Of a stretch of DNA of 64,000 nucleotides, positions 47,266 through 57,139 are shown piece by piece (position 1 is the first letter of the stretch; the number at the start of each line of letters is the position of its first letter). The position numbers and the translations under genes were made by a program. The DNA is from Halomonas sp. THAF5a. Its GTDB lineage: Bacteria; Pseudomonadota; Gammaproteobacteria; Pseudomonadales; Halomonadaceae. The notes beneath the pieces are model-generated. The model searched no databases. It saw only the letters and a list, made by a program, of their open reading frames with translations, and was not told where the DNA came from. The stretch lies in contig NZ_CP045417.1 in assembly GCF_009363755.1 (NCBI RefSeq), positions 930,001 to 994,000 of the forward strand, read 5' to 3'.

Positions 47266-48381
47266 CTACTGCAGCGAGCGCCGCAGACGTGATAGCGCTA
47301 GCAGGAAGACGGTACCGCCGATGGCGGCCAGCGCCAGCAGTTGCGGCCAGATCACCGAGATACCGGCGCCGCGGAACAGTACCGCCTGTGCGAGCTGGAT
47401 GAAGTGGGTCGTTGGTGCGATCAGCATGATCTGCTGCACCACCTCTGGCATGCTTTCCCGCGGGGTCATGCCGCCGGAGAGGATCTGCAGGGGAATCAGC
47501 ACCAGAATGATCAGCAGCCCCAACTGGGGCATGGAACGGGCGATGGTGCCGAATAGGATGCCCATCGAGGTAGTGGCGAAGAGGTGCAGGGTGGCGCCGA
47601 ACAGGAATAGCGGTACTGAGCCGCGCACGGGTACCTCGAGCCAGCCCTGGACCACCAGGTACAAGGCCAGCGCCGAAGCTATCAGCACCACCAGCGCCAT
47701 CGACCACACCTTGGCCAGCATGATCTGCAGAGGAGTCACTGGCATCACCAGCAGGTGCTCGATGGTCCCGTGTTCTCGTTCGCGTATCAGGGCAGCACCG
47801 GTCAGGATGATCGACAGCATGGTGATCTGGTCGATCACCGCGTTGATGGCCCCGAACCAGGCTCGCTCCAGATTGGGGTTATAGGCGGAACGCACGACGG
47901 CTTCGACCGGCATGGCGGATTCGGCGCGATGTCGGGTCAGGAACTCGCTGACCTCGCTGGCGATGATCTGCTGGATATGTGCGGCGCCCGTAAAGGCCTG
48001 GGAGACTTGGGTGGCATCGACATTCAACTGTATCTCGGCGCCCCGGCCGCCGAGTAAGTCGCGCTGGAAGTCGGGTGGAATATCCAGGGTAAAGGTGAAG
48101 CGTCCGCTATCCATGCCGCTGTCCAGTTGCTCCCGAGTGATCGGCTCAGGGGGCAGGAAATAGGGTAACTGGAAGGCATCCGCTAGTCGCCAGGAGAGGG
48201 TCGAGGCATCCTCGTTCACGATACCGATGGTGGCGCGGTGGGGAGACTCGGGAACCGCCGTGGCGCTGATATGTATGCTCAGGCTGAACGCATAGAGGAT
48301 CAGCAGCAGCATGCCCGGATCTTGAGTCAAGCTGCGCAGTTCCTTGATGCCCAACTGCAGGATTTTCCCCAGTGATGACAT
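47266..48381 (-). CDS. yhhJ: ABC transporter permease, YhhJ type
   Basis: A 371-residue ABC2-type membrane protein: one N-terminal helix, a large periplasmic domain of about 140 residues, then five helices with ALIREREHGTIEHLLVMPVT, the ABC2 signature before the second helix. Partner of RbbA. The ATG at 48381 has AGGAG seven bases upstream and lies one base after the rbbA stop. The same order yhiI-rbbA-yhhJ is found in E. coli. Substrate not established. Confidence 0.88.
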   Translation of the reverse strand: MSSLGKILQLGIKELRSLTQDPGMLLLILYAFSLSIHISATAVPESPHRATIGIVNEDASTLSWRLADAFQLPYFLPPEPITREQLDSGMDSGRFTFTLDIPPDFQRDLLGGRGAEIQLNVDATQVSQAFTGAAHIQQIIASEVSEFLTRHRAESAMPVEAVVRSAYNPNLERAWFGAINAVIDQITMLSIILTGAALIREREHGTIEHLLVMPVTPLQIMLAKVWSMALVVLIASALALYLVVQGWLEVPVRGSVPLFLFGATLHLFATTSMGILFGTIARSMPQLGLLIILVLIPLQILSGGMTPRESMPEVVQQIMLIAPTTHFIQLAQAVLFRGAGISVIWPQLLALAAIGGTVFLLALSRLRRSLQ

Positions 48382-48382
48382 C

Positions 48383-51115
48383 TCAACGCTCCTGATCACG
48401 GAGTCCGGCCACGCTGGCCAAGGTTAACAGCGGAATCGCCATCAACAGCGGCAAGAAGTAGGTCCAGAGGTCGGCGAAGCCCAGCGCCTTGGAGAACACG
48501 CCACGTGTGATGATCAGGAAGTGCGAGGTGGGATAGATGTGCCCAATCAGGGCACTGACGCCCTCCATGGCGGAAACCGGGTGCAGCATGCCCGAGAACT
48601 GCACAGCGGGAACCAGGGTGACTACCGCGGTGCCGAAGATGGCGGCGATCTGGCTGCGCAGCAGGGAGGAGATCAGCAGCCCCATGCCGGTGGCGCACAG
48701 CAGGTAGAGCAGGGCGGCCAGGCTCAGGGTCATCAGGCTGCCGCTGACCGGCACCCGGAAGACCCACACCGAAAGCGCGACCAGGGTGGCGAAGTTGATC
48801 ATGCCCATGGCCACATAGGGCATCTGCTTGCCGAGCAGGAACTCGGTGCGCGTCACCGGTGTGACATAAAAGTTGGTGATCGAGCCCATCTCCTTCTCGC
48901 GCACGACGCCCAGTGCCGTCAGCATGGCGGGAATCATCATCAGCAACAGCGGGATGACGGCCGGGACCATGGCGGGCAGGCTCTGGACATCGGGGTTGTA
49001 GCGATAGCGCAGCGCGACCTCCACCCCCGCAGGGCCGTCGGCGACTCCCGCTTCCCTGGCCAGGGTCGTCAGATAGTGGAGATGCAGCCCCTGTACGTAG
49101 CCCTTGATGGTATCGGCTCGGGTCGGCATGGCGCCGTCGACCCAGAAGGCGACCTCGGGCGCGGCACCACGCTTGAGGTCACGCCCGAAGCCGGGGGGAA
49201 TCTCCACCGCCAGGCTGATGTCGCCGCTGCGCATCCGCGCCTCCATCTCGGCCTGGCTGGTCAACGGCGGGCGCTCGGTGAAGTACCGGGAGCCGGCCAG
49301 GTTGAGGCTGTAGGCCTGGCTGGTGGTCGTCCGGTCATGGTCGAGCACCGCGTAGCTCAGGTTCTCCACGTCGAGACTGATCCCGTAGCCGATGATGAAC
49401 ATCAGGATCACGCTGCCCAACAGCGCAAGGGTCCCTCGCAGTGGGTCGCGGCGAAGTTCCGTGGCTTCACGTCGGGTATAGCTCATCAGTCGCTTGAGAC
49501 TGAAGGCAGGTGGCTTGCGATACGGGCTATTGTCGTTGGTTTCCGGCTGACTGCTAGCCTCTGCATCGACCGGCGGTTCGTCGGCGGCTTCCTCCAGCCA
49601 GGCGATAAAGGCCTGCTCGAGGGTGTCGGTGCCGCGACGTTCGCGCAGGGTAGCGGGGCTGTCGCAGGCCAGCACCCGCCCGGCATGCATCAGCGAGATG
49701 CGGTCGCAGCGCTGGGCCTCATTCATGAAGTGGGTGGAGATGAAGATGGTCACCTCTTCTTCCCTGGAAAGTCTGACCAGTTCGCGCCAGAAGGCATCCC
49801 GGGCCACCGGGTCGACGCCGGAGGTGGGCTCGTCGAGGATCAGGATCTCGGGGCGGTGCAGCACTGCCACCGCCAGGGAAAGACGCTGGCGGATGCCTAG
49901 CGGCAGCCCGCCTGACAGGCTTTCCGCCATCGTTGTCAGGTCGAAGCGGTCGAGCATCTCCTCGATGCGCGCCTGCTGCTCGGTTTGGGGGAGCTGGAAG
50001 AGGCGTGCATGGAGGGCAAGATTCTGGCGTACGCTGAGCTCGCCATAGAGAGAGAAGGCCTGTGACATGTACCCCACCCGACGTCGGGTCGCCATGTCTC
50101 GCGGATCGATCGGCTGACCGAACAGTTCGGCTTCGCCTTCGCTGGCCGGCAGCAGGCCGGTCAGCATCTTCATGGTGGTACTCTTGCCGCAGCCGTTGGA
50201 GCCTAGAAAGCCAAATATTTCACCGCGGGCGATACGGAAGTCGACTTGGTCGACGGCGGTGAAGTCGCCGAATCGCTTGGTCAGGTCGCGCGCCTCGATG
50301 GCGATGGCATCGCTGTGCTGGCGCGGCGGGATGATCACCGGTCGGTGCTGGCGCTGCCTGGCGTCGGGCAGTAGTCGGATGAAGGCGCTCTCCAGATCAT
50401 CGGTCCCGGTGCGTTCCAGCAGCTCTGCGGGCGAGCCGCTGGCCAGCGGCTGTCCGGCATCCATGGCCACCAGGAAGTCGAACTGCTGAGCCTCGTCCAT
50501 GTAGGCGGTGGCCACGATTACGCTCATTCCAGGGCGTGTGGCCCGTATACGCGAGATCAGAGTCCAGAACTGACTGCGCGACAGCGGATCGACCCCGGTC
50601 GTGGGCTCATCCAGAATCAACAGATCCGGGTCGTGGATCAGCGCGCAACACAGCCCCAGCTTCTGCTTCATGCCGCCGGACAGTTTTCCCGCCGGGCGCT
50701 CGGTAAAACGGCCAAGCCCGGTCGCGCCAGTCAAAGCGTCAATGCGCCGTGCTCGCTCGGCACTGCTCTGGCCGAACAGCCGTCCGAAGAACTCGAGGTT
50801 CTCGCGTACCGAGAGGGTCGGGTAGAGATTTCTGCCCAGTCCCTGGGGCATGTAGGCGATGCGTGGGCAGCTTATCCGGCGATGGTGGGCGTCGCTCATG
50901 TCGCCGCCCAGAACTTCCACTCGACCCTCTTGCAAGCGTCGCGCACCGGCGAGCAGTGCCAGCAGGCTTGACTTGCCAACTCCATCCGGGCCGATCAGGC
51001 CGACCATCTGCCCGGCAGGAAGTGTCAAGGTGACGCCATCCAGGGCGAGGGTGTCAGCGTAGCGCAGCGTGACATCACGGATGAGGGCGATCGACGACGT
51101 GGCAGACTGGCTCAT
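48383..51115 (-). CDS. rbbA: RbbA-type fused ABC ATPase/permease
   Basis: A 910-residue protein (E. coli RbbA is 911) with two ATP-binding domains and a C-terminal ABC2 membrane domain. First ATPase: Walker [17 protein letters not shown], signature [12 protein letters not shown], Walker [14 protein letters not shown]. Second: [46 protein letters not shown] membrane segment starts near [20 protein letters not shown], then a periplasmic domain and five terminal helices. E. coli RbbA was described as a ribosome-associated ATPase, but the membrane domain and the HlyD partner argue for export. It overlaps yhiI by 4 bp. Confidence 0.92.
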   Translation of the reverse strand: MSQSATSSIALIRDVTLRYADTLALDGVTLTLPAGQMVGLIGPDGVGKSSLLALLAGARRLQEGRVEVLGGDMSDAHHRRISCPRIAYMPQGLGRNLYPTLSVRENLEFFGRLFGQSSAERARRIDALTGATGLGRFTERPAGKLSGGMKQKLGLCCALIHDPDLLILDEPTTGVDPLSRSQFWTLISRIRATRPGMSVIVATAYMDEAQQFDFLVAMDAGQPLASGSPAELLERTGTDDLESAFIRLLPDARQRQHRPVIIPPRQHSDAIAIEARDLTKRFGDFTAVDQVDFRIARGEIFGFLGSNGCGKSTTMKMLTGLLPASEGEAELFGQPIDPRDMATRRRVGYMSQAFSLYGELSVRQNLALHARLFQLPQTEQQARIEEMLDRFDLTTMAESLSGGLPLGIRQRLSLAVAVLHRPEILILDEPTSGVDPVARDAFWRELVRLSREEEVTIFISTHFMNEAQRCDRISLMHAGRVLACDSPATLRERRGTDTLEQAFIAWLEEAADEPPVDAEASSQPETNDNSPYRKPPAFSLKRLMSYTRREATELRRDPLRGTLALLGSVILMFIIGYGISLDVENLSYAVLDHDRTTTSQAYSLNLAGSRYFTERPPLTSQAEMEARMRSGDISLAVEIPPGFGRDLKRGAAPEVAFWVDGAMPTRADTIKGYVQGLHLHYLTTLAREAGVADGPAGVEVALRYRYNPDVQSLPAMVPAVIPLLLMMIPAMLTALGVVREKEMGSITNFYVTPVTRTEFLLGKQMPYVAMGMINFATLVALSVWVFRVPVSGSLMTLSLAALLYLLCATGMGLLISSLLRSQIAAIFGTAVVTLVPAVQFSGMLHPVSAMEGVSALIGHIYPTSHFLIITRGVFSKALGFADLWTYFLPLLMAIPLLTLASVAGLRDQER

Positions 51116-52188
51116 GGCGTGATCCGGATCTCGAGATGCTCTGGCCAGGTGGTCTCGGGGTCGAGTTTGAGATAGGCCATGCCCGGCAGCCCGGTCTTGA
51201 CCTGCTCGATATGGCGGCGCAGCAGCTCGGGCTCGATCCTGGCGCGAATGCGGAACATCAGCTTCTCGCGCTCACTCTCGGTCTCTACGCTCTTGGGCGT
51301 GAACTGGGCGACGCTGGCCACGTAGTTGACGTAGGCGGGAATCACATAATCAGGAACAGCATCCAGTACCAGCCGGACTTCGTCGCCGATGGCGACGCGC
51401 CCGGCCTCGCGAGTCGGCAGGAAGAAGCTCATGTAGACGTTGGTGAGGTCGACCAGGTTGAGCACCTTGCCTCCGGCACCCAGTACTTCCCCCGGCTCTG
51501 TTATCCGGTACTGTACTCGAGCAAGGCGATCTGCAGTGAGTTCGCTGTCGTTCAGGTCGGCCTGGATGCGGCCCAACGTCGCCACGGCCGCCTCCACCTC
51601 TGACTCCGCCTCGGTGATCTGAGACTCGGCCGCACGGATGGCGGCCCGCGCGGAGAGTACATGAGCGTTGGCCGAGGCCAGGGCAGCTTGCTGGCTCTGC
51701 CACGCAGCCAGGCTGTCATCGAACTGCTGACGCGAAATGGCGTTGCGCTCCACCAGGCTGGCGGCACGCTCATAGCGCTTGCGAGCCGCCTCGAGCTCGG
51801 CCTGGCGCTGTTTGACCACGGCCTCAGCGGCGGTCAGTTCGCTTTCTCGCAGGGCCACCATGGCGCGTGCAGTCTCCAGGGCATTTTCGGCTCGATGCCG
51901 TTGTGCTCGGGCCTGAGCCATGTCCGCCTCCAGGGTGGCGGTATCCATGCGGGCCACGACCTGGCCGGCTTCCACGAACTCCCCTTCATCGACCAGGACC
52001 TCGATCAAGCGCCCGGGCACCCGTGTGGCGACGTCGATCTCGGTGGCCTCGAGGCGTCCATTACCCATCGTTAGGCCGGGCTCCTCGGCGCCCGACTGGA
52101 GGAATCGCCAGCCGATCCCGGCCAGCAGCACGACCGCCGTCAGGATCACGATTATCTTCAGTCGGCGTGTGACGACGCTCTTGTCCAT
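51112..52188 (-). CDS. yhiI: HlyD-family membrane fusion protein, YhiI type
   Basis: A 358-residue periplasmic adaptor anchored by one N-terminal helix ([20 protein letters not shown]). The biotinyl-lipoyl-like start [20 protein letters not shown] is followed by a coiled-coil hairpin of about 130 residues, and then [20 protein letters not shown], the YhiI-group signature. The ATG at 52188 has AGGAG at good spacing and is chosen over one 23 codons earlier. It is the first gene of the three-gene exporter unit; no outer-membrane partner is encoded in it. Confidence 0.9.
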   Translation of the reverse strand: MDKSVVTRRLKIIVILTAVVLLAGIGWRFLQSGAEEPGLTMGNGRLEATEIDVATRVPGRLIEVLVDEGEFVEAGQVVARMDTATLEADMAQARAQRHRAENALETARAMVALRESELTAAEAVVKQRQAELEAARKRYERAASLVERNAISRQQFDDSLAAWQSQQAALASANAHVLSARAAIRAAESQITEAESEVEAAVATLGRIQADLNDSELTADRLARVQYRITEPGEVLGAGGKVLNLVDLTNVYMSFFLPTREAGRVAIGDEVRLVLDAVPDYVIPAYVNYVASVAQFTPKSVETESEREKLMFRIRARIEPELLRRHIEQVKTGLPGMAYLKLDPETTWPEHLEIRITP

Positions 52189-52285
52189 GAGGGCTCTCCT
52201 GAAAGAAACGCACCTATTCTGTGCGGGGGCGGCGATGGCTGGATTGATCAGTATCAAGTCTCGATGACATTCGCTTGACGCGCCT

Positions 52286-52924
52286 TCAGGGAAGGGTCCC
52301 CAGCGTCCAGTCGACCACCTCGCCGGCGAGCCGGTCGGCGGCGCGGCCGAAGGCCCCGACCACGGCCTCTAGGCTCGCGTCCTCGCTTCTCACGACCGTC
52401 TCGAAGCGCCGGCTCGCCTGCACCCCGCGGTGGGCGTCGTCGAGCCGCTGGACGTCGAGGCGCACCACCACCTCGGCGCGGCCCGCGCGATAGCGGACGT
52501 GGAAGGCCCCCAGGTGGCCGGTCAGGGCCGCGTCGCTCTGCGCCCGGCTGGCGTCATCGATCACCGCGGCCAGGCGGCCGTCGCGGCGCAGGGCCTCGAT
52601 CAGGTGGTCGCGCACCAGCCGCGGGATATCGTCGCGCCAGCGCGCCCCGGCGTAGGCCTGGAACTCGTCGGGGCTTGGCTTGATCAGCAAGCGCCGGCCG
52701 TCCAGCGGCGCGCCGGCGCCGGGCGTGTCGACCCGTAGGGTCAGCGCGCGAGGGGCCTCCCGGGAGGCGCTCAGCGTCGGTTCCGGCAGCGTGAAGAGCC
52801 GCACCGGCTCGCCCGCGGGGATCACGCTGCAGCCGGCGAGCAGTCCGGCCAGCGCCAGGGGCAGCAGTCGGCGGGCGAGGCGAGCGGGAAGAGCGCGGCG
52901 GGTGAATGGATCGAGCGAGCTCAT
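52286..52924 (-). CDS. ABC-type transport auxiliary lipoprotein (PqiC/DUF330-like)
   Basis: A 212-residue lipoprotein. The lipobox is LLAGCSVIP, so the protein is attached to a membrane after Cys32. The ABC_trans_aux domain is recognisable by LRVDTPGAGAPLDGRRLLIK and the later YAGARWRDDIPRLVRDHLIE. These lipoproteins accompany MCE-protein lipid transporters and sit in the outer membrane or periplasm. It overlaps the MCE gene by 4 bp and ends the operon. Confidence 0.87.
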   Translation of the reverse strand: MSSLDPFTRRALPARLARRLLPLALAGLLAGCSVIPAGEPVRLFTLPEPTLSASREAPRALTLRVDTPGAGAPLDGRRLLIKPSPDEFQAYAGARWRDDIPRLVRDHLIEALRRDGRLAAVIDDASRAQSDAALTGHLGAFHVRYRAGRAEVVVRLDVQRLDDAHRGVQASRRFETVVRSEDASLEAVVGAFGRAADRLAGEVVDWTLGTLP

Positions 52925-53859
52925 GGGCGAAACTCCTGGATCTCGTCGCCGCCGAGCAGGGTCTCGGCGGGGTTCTGCTCGAGGCGCTGCAGTAGCCGGT
53001 TGAGGCGGCGCAGCGCGCCGTGCAGCTCGCGCATCGCCGGGTCGAGCTCGCCGACGCCCTGCAGGCCGCGCTCCAGCGAGCCCGCGTGGCGAGCGGTCAG
53101 GCGATCCAGTCGCGCGGCAGTGGCGGAGAGCGAGCGCATCGCGTCGCCGGCGTCCTTGAGCGCGACGGCGCCCTGGTCGTCGAGCAGGCGGTTGGCCCGC
53201 TCGCCGAGGCGCTCGAAGCGCGCGAGGGTCGCCGTCGCCTGGTCGCCGGCGCGCCCGAGCCCGATCATGACCTGTCCGAGAGTGTCACGCTCGTCGGCCA
53301 GGGTGCCGGTGAGCGCCTCCAGGTGGGCCAGTGTGCGCGTCAGGTGCTCGGCATTCTGCGCGGAGAGCACCCGGTTGGCGTTGGTCAGCAGCCGGTCCAG
53401 CTTGGCGAACAGCGCCTCGCTGCCGGAGAGCAGCGAGCTCAGCGGCGAGGGCTCGGCCTGGATCAGCGGGGGCGCGTCGCGGTCGCCCTCGAGGCGCGGG
53501 CTCTGGGGGCTGCCGCCGGAGAGCTGCAGGTGCTTGCTGCCGGTGATGTTGGCCAGCGCCAGGCTGGCGCGGGTGTTCTCGCGGATCGGCACCTCGCTGT
53601 CGACGCGGATCAGCGCCCGCACCCGGCGCGGGTCCTCGGGGTCGAGGCGCAGGCGCACCACGTCGCCGACCTCGATGCCGCTGTAGAGCACCGCGCTGCC
53701 CTCGTAGAGTCCGCCGACGGCGCGGTTGAAGGCGATCTCGTACCAGGCGTAGTCGCGATCGACGCTCGACTTGCCGAGCCACAGGGCGAACAGCAGGGCG
53801 CTGCCCAGGGTGAGTACCGTGAACAGCCCGATCAGCACGTGGTGGGCGCGGGGTTCCAT
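52921..53859 (-). CDS. MCE-domain protein of an Mla-type lipid transporter (MlaD-like)
   Basis: A 312-residue periplasmic protein with one N-terminal anchor (HVLIGLFTVLTLGSALLFAL). The MCE domain contains VGGLYEGSAVLYSGIEVGDV and VPIRENTRASLALANITGSK. The C-terminal 150 residues form long amphipathic helices with repeated Arg/Leu heptads, longer than in E. coli MlaD (183 residues) and more like the single-domain MCE proteins that make periplasmic tunnels. It is encoded between the ATPase and the auxiliary lipoprotein. Confidence 0.9.
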   Translation of the reverse strand: MEPRAHHVLIGLFTVLTLGSALLFALWLGKSSVDRDYAWYEIAFNRAVGGLYEGSAVLYSGIEVGDVVRLRLDPEDPRRVRALIRVDSEVPIRENTRASLALANITGSKHLQLSGGSPQSPRLEGDRDAPPLIQAEPSPLSSLLSGSEALFAKLDRLLTNANRVLSAQNAEHLTRTLAHLEALTGTLADERDTLGQVMIGLGRAGDQATATLARFERLGERANRLLDDQGAVALKDAGDAMRSLSATAARLDRLTARHAGSLERGLQGVGELDPAMRELHGALRRLNRLLQRLEQNPAETLLGGDEIQEFRP

Positions 53860-53861
53860 GG

Positions 53862-54686
53862 TCAGGGCTCCTTCGCCGGGTGGGCCGCCCGCTGGGCGGC
53901 ACGGCCACGAGGACCGTGGAAGTAGTCGTGGATCCAGGCGTCGTTGGTGGCTTCGACGGCGGCCAGGCGGTCGGCGACCAGAACCCGTCGTTGCGATAGA
54001 ACGGCCACCCGGTCGCAGGCGGTGTAGAGGGTGTCCAGGTCGTGGGTGACCAGGAAGACGCTCAGGCCCAGGGCGTCGCGCAGGGTCAGCAGCAGGCGGT
54101 CGAAGGCCGCCGCGCCGATCGGGTCGAGGCCCGCCGTCGGCTCGTCGAGGAACAGCACCTCCGGGTCCAGCGCCAGGGCGCGGGCCAGGGCGGCGCGCTT
54201 GATCATGCCGCCGGAGAGCGAGGCGGGATACTGGCGGGCGGCCGCGGCGGGCAGCCCGGCGAGGGCCAGCTTGACCCGGGCCAGGGCCTCGGCGTCGGCG
54301 CGGGACAGCCCGGCATGTTCGATCAACGCCACGGCGACGTTCTCCTCGAGGGTCAGCGAGGTGAAGAGCGCGCCGCGCTGGAAGAGCACCCCGAAGCGGC
54401 GCTCGAGCCGCGAACGCGCCGCCGGGGAGAGCCGCTGGAGGTCCTCGCCGAAGACCTCGATGCGTCCCTCGGCCGGGCGCAGCAGGCCGACGATGCTGCG
54501 CAGCAGCACCGATTTGCCGGTGCCCGAGCCGCCCACCACGCCGAGGATCTCGCCGCGGTTGAGGTCGAGGTCCAGCTCCTCGTGGACGACGTGGCGGCCG
54601 AAGCGGTTGGCGAGCCCGCGGACGCGAATCAGCGGCTCGTCGTTGCCCGGCGCCTGGCGCCGGGAGGGCGTCATCGCGTCGCTCAC
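53862..54686 (-). CDS. ATP-binding protein of an Mla-type lipid transporter (MlaF-like)
   Basis: A 274-residue ABC ATPase. Walker A is GGSGTGKSVLLRSI, the signature LSGGMIKRAALARAL, Walker B EVLFLDEPTAGLDP and the H-loop SVFLVTHDLDTLY. The signature with MIKRAALARA is typical of MlaF/Ttg2A rather than importers. It overlaps the permease gene by 4 bp. Confidence 0.92.
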   Translation of the reverse strand: MSDAMTPSRRQAPGNDEPLIRVRGLANRFGRHVVHEELDLDLNRGEILGVVGGSGTGKSVLLRSIVGLLRPAEGRIEVFGEDLQRLSPAARSRLERRFGVLFQRGALFTSLTLEENVAVALIEHAGLSRADAEALARVKLALAGLPAAAARQYPASLSGGMIKRAALARALALDPEVLFLDEPTAGLDPIGAAAFDRLLLTLRDALGLSVFLVTHDLDTLYTACDRVAVLSQRRVLVADRLAAVEATNDAWIHDYFHGPRGRAAQRAAHPAKEP

Positions 54687-55843
54687 CAGCCCATCTCCAT
54701 GAAGAAGAGGGCGGCCACGGCGTCGAGCAGGATCACCACGAAGATCGACTGCACCACGCTCGAGGTGGTGTGCTCGCCCACCGACTGGGCGCTGCCGCTC
54801 ACCTTGAAGCCCTCCAGGCAGCCGATCACCGCGACCAGGAAGGCGAACAGCGGCGCCTTGGCCAGGCCGACCAGGAAGTGGTTGAGGGGAATGTCGCGCT
54901 GCAGGATGGCGACGAACTGGAACAGCGAGATGTCCAGCGCCAGCTCACAGATCAGGGCGCCGCCGAGGATGCCGCTGAGCATGCCGACGAAGGTGAGGAT
55001 CGGCAGCGTCAGCATCAGCGCCAGCACCCGCGGCAGCACCAGCAGCTCGACCGGGTCGAGGCCTAGGGTGCGCACCGCGTCGAGCTCCTCGTTGGCCTTC
55101 ATGGCGCCGAGCTGGGCCGTGAAGGCGCTGGCGGTACGCCCGGCGAGCAGGATGGCGGCCAGCAGCACGCCGAACTCGCGCAGGAAGGCGAAGGCGACCA
55201 GGTTGACCGTGTAGATGGTGGCGCCGAAGTCGCGCAGCACCGTGGCGCCGAGGAAGGCCACCACGGCGCCCACCAGGAAGGTCAGCAGGGCGACGATGGG
55301 CAGGGCGTTGAGGCCGGTCTGGTGAAGCTGGGCGACCACCGAGGTGAGGCGCCAGCGGCCCGGCCGCCAGGCGGTAGCGGCCAGGGTGGCGAGCACCAGG
55401 CCGATGAAGCCGAGCAGCGCTCGCTGCTGTTGGAAGAGGTCCTCGACGCGCTGGCCGACCCGGGCCAGGCCGTCGCGCAGCGGCCGGCGGGGCGGGGGCT
55501 CCGGGGCCGGGCGGTCGGCCATCGCCTCGCCCAGGGTGCGCAGCAGGGCGCGGCGCGGCGCGGGAAGCTCGGGCGCCCAGTCGTCGATCGCGGCGAGGCG
55601 CTCGGCGCCGGTCAGCTCCATCAGCAGCACCGCGCCGGCGGTGTCCAGGGCGGCCAGCGGCGAGAGGTCGATGCTCCGGGCGGAGGGCTCGCGCTCCCTG
55701 GCCAGGCGTTGGACCTGGCGCTTGAGGCTCGCGTGGTGCGCCAGCGTCCAGTCGCCGCGGATGGCCAGGCGCTCGCCCTGCGGGTCGATCCGGCCGGGCT
55801 CGTTCACAGGCGCTGTCGCCTTGGCGGTCATGGGCTCGGGCAT
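54683..55843 (-). CDS. permease of an Mla-type lipid transporter with fused STAS domain (MlaE-like)
   Basis: A 386-residue protein. The first 110 residues form a STAS-like domain (SIDLSPLAALDTAGAVLLME), the role played by the separate MlaB protein in E. coli. The rest is the MlaE permease with five or six helices and the conserved ATIYTVNLVAFAFLREFGVL, AGRTASAFTAQLGAMKANEE and LRTLGLDP-like region. It is the first gene of a four-gene unit (permease, ATPase, MCE, lipoprotein). MlaC is missing from the unit. The start codon lacks a clear ribosome site, so the N-terminus may be a few codons off. Confidence 0.9.
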   Translation of the reverse strand: MPEPMTAKATAPVNEPGRIDPQGERLAIRGDWTLAHHASLKRQVQRLAREREPSARSIDLSPLAALDTAGAVLLMELTGAERLAAIDDWAPELPAPRRALLRTLGEAMADRPAPEPPPRRPLRDGLARVGQRVEDLFQQQRALLGFIGLVLATLAATAWRPGRWRLTSVVAQLHQTGLNALPIVALLTFLVGAVVAFLGATVLRDFGATIYTVNLVAFAFLREFGVLLAAILLAGRTASAFTAQLGAMKANEELDAVRTLGLDPVELLVLPRVLALMLTLPILTFVGMLSGILGGALICELALDISLFQFVAILQRDIPLNHFLVGLAKAPLFAFLVAVIGCLEGFKVSGSAQSVGEHTTSSVVQSIFVVILLDAVAALFFMEMGW

Positions 55844-56017
55844 GGCGTTCGGTCGTGGGAGCGCGTCATGGGCGTCGATAGTATCATGCCAGGGAGGGGT
55901 ATATTAGCTTACCCTTTTTTCTCTGATGCCGACGCGCCACGCGGTGGCGATGTTGCGTCGCACGGGGCCATCAGGCGTCGATCAACTACCATTAGCGCTG
56001 TGGGAAGCGTCGCGAGC

Positions 56018-56914
56018 CTAGCGCCCCAGGCGCCCGACCAGGCGTTGCCACCAGGGCAGGTCCGCGGCCTCGTCGCTCGGTGAGTCGGCCAGGAAGGCGG
56101 CGATGGGCGCGACCTGGTCGCGTCCATCGAGCATCGGGGCGTGGCCGCAGCCGGGGACCTCGTGGCTGACGAGCCCGGGCTGCGCCTCGGCCATGCGTGT
56201 CACGCTCTCGGCCTTGAGCAGCGGCGAGTGCCGGCCGCGCACGACCATCAGCGGGCAGCGGATCGCCGCCCAGTCGGCCCAGGTGTCGCGGGGCGTGTCG
56301 TGGACGAATTGCTCGACGATGCGCGGATCGAAGTGATAGGTCCAGCTGCCGTCGGGCAGCCGGCGGGCGCTGCCCAGCGCCAGGCGGCGCCAGGCATCGT
56401 CGCCGGCGATGCCGAAGCCGGCGTAGTGGCGCCTGAGCTCGGCCTCGAGCTCGCTGAAGTGCGCGAAGCGATGGGGCACGCCGAAGTAGCGGGCGAGCTC
56501 GGCCAGGCCCTCGGGGGCGAGTTCCGGCCCCACGTCGTTGAGCACCAGGCGTTCGATGCGTGCCGCGCTCGCCGGCTCGGCGGCCAGCAGCATGCCCAGC
56601 AGGCCGCCCATGGAGGTGCCGACCCAGGGCACGCGCGCGAGGCCGAAATGATCCATCACCGCGGCGGCCAGGGTCATGTAATGGGCATAGACATAGTGGC
56701 AGGATGGCGTGGCGGACCAGCTCGAGAGGCCGCGGCCCGGGGTGTCGGGCGCCAGCACCCGCCACTGGGGGCCGAGCTCCCGGGCGAAGTCGGCGAAGTC
56801 GCCACCGTGACGGGCCAGGCCGTGCCAGGCGATCACGGTGCGGGGCGCCTCGGGGTGCCAGATCCGCACGGCGACCTCCAGCGCGTTCACCTTGACGATT
56901 TCCAGGGCGTCCAT
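56018..56914 (-). CDS. alpha/beta hydrolase
   Basis: A 298-residue hydrolase. RTVIAWHGLARHGGDFADFA carries the oxyanion HG motif, VPWVGTSMGGLLGMLLA the nucleophile Ser (GxSxG), RCPLMVVRGRHSPLL the acid position and PGCGHAPML the catalytic His. The family includes lactonases, esterases and haloalkane-type enzymes; substrate unknown. The ATG at 56914 has AGGAA eight bases upstream; the longer upstream frame has shadow-frame composition and was excluded. It is divergent from the RND efflux operon. Confidence 0.87.
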   Translation of the reverse strand: MDALEIVKVNALEVAVRIWHPEAPRTVIAWHGLARHGGDFADFARELGPQWRVLAPDTPGRGLSSWSATPSCHYVYAHYMTLAAAVMDHFGLARVPWVGTSMGGLLGMLLAAEPASAARIERLVLNDVGPELAPEGLAELARYFGVPHRFAHFSELEAELRRHYAGFGIAGDDAWRRLALGSARRLPDGSWTYHFDPRIVEQFVHDTPRDTWADWAAIRCPLMVVRGRHSPLLKAESVTRMAEAQPGLVSHEVPGCGHAPMLDGRDQVAPIAAFLADSPSDEAADLPWWQRLVGRLGR

Positions 56915-57082
56915 GAGCGGGCTTCCTGAACGGGGCCTGAGCGGAGATCGACCGCGTGGCGGCCGGCCAGCGGCGGAGGCCGGCCCGTTGGCCCCGCGGA
57001 TGGCGCTTGCTGCAGGGCAGCATAGCGGACAGCGAGGCCCCTCGGCCATCACCGTTAGTCGTAGGCGGACGGTGGACTCGAT

Positions 57083-57109
57083 CAACAAACATGCGACAAT
57101 GTATGTAAA
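57083..57109. promoter_or_regulatory. TetR-type operator upstream of the tolC-like gene
   Basis: ACAAACAT-N6-ATGTATGTAA, aligning exactly with the site at 58597. The form resembles operators of TtgR/NalD/AcrR-type repressors of RND pumps. It lies 31 bases before the start codon. Confidence 0.55.
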
Positions 57110-57139
57110 CATCCCCATCACGATATCGAGGATCTACCG

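Noticed and set aside
55897..55920. GGGTA/TACCC followed by TTTTTT as a plus-strand terminator upstream of the mlaE-like gene
   Set aside because: Only a 5-bp stem, and no plus-strand gene lies upstream; probably an AT-rich promoter region of the mlaE-like gene.
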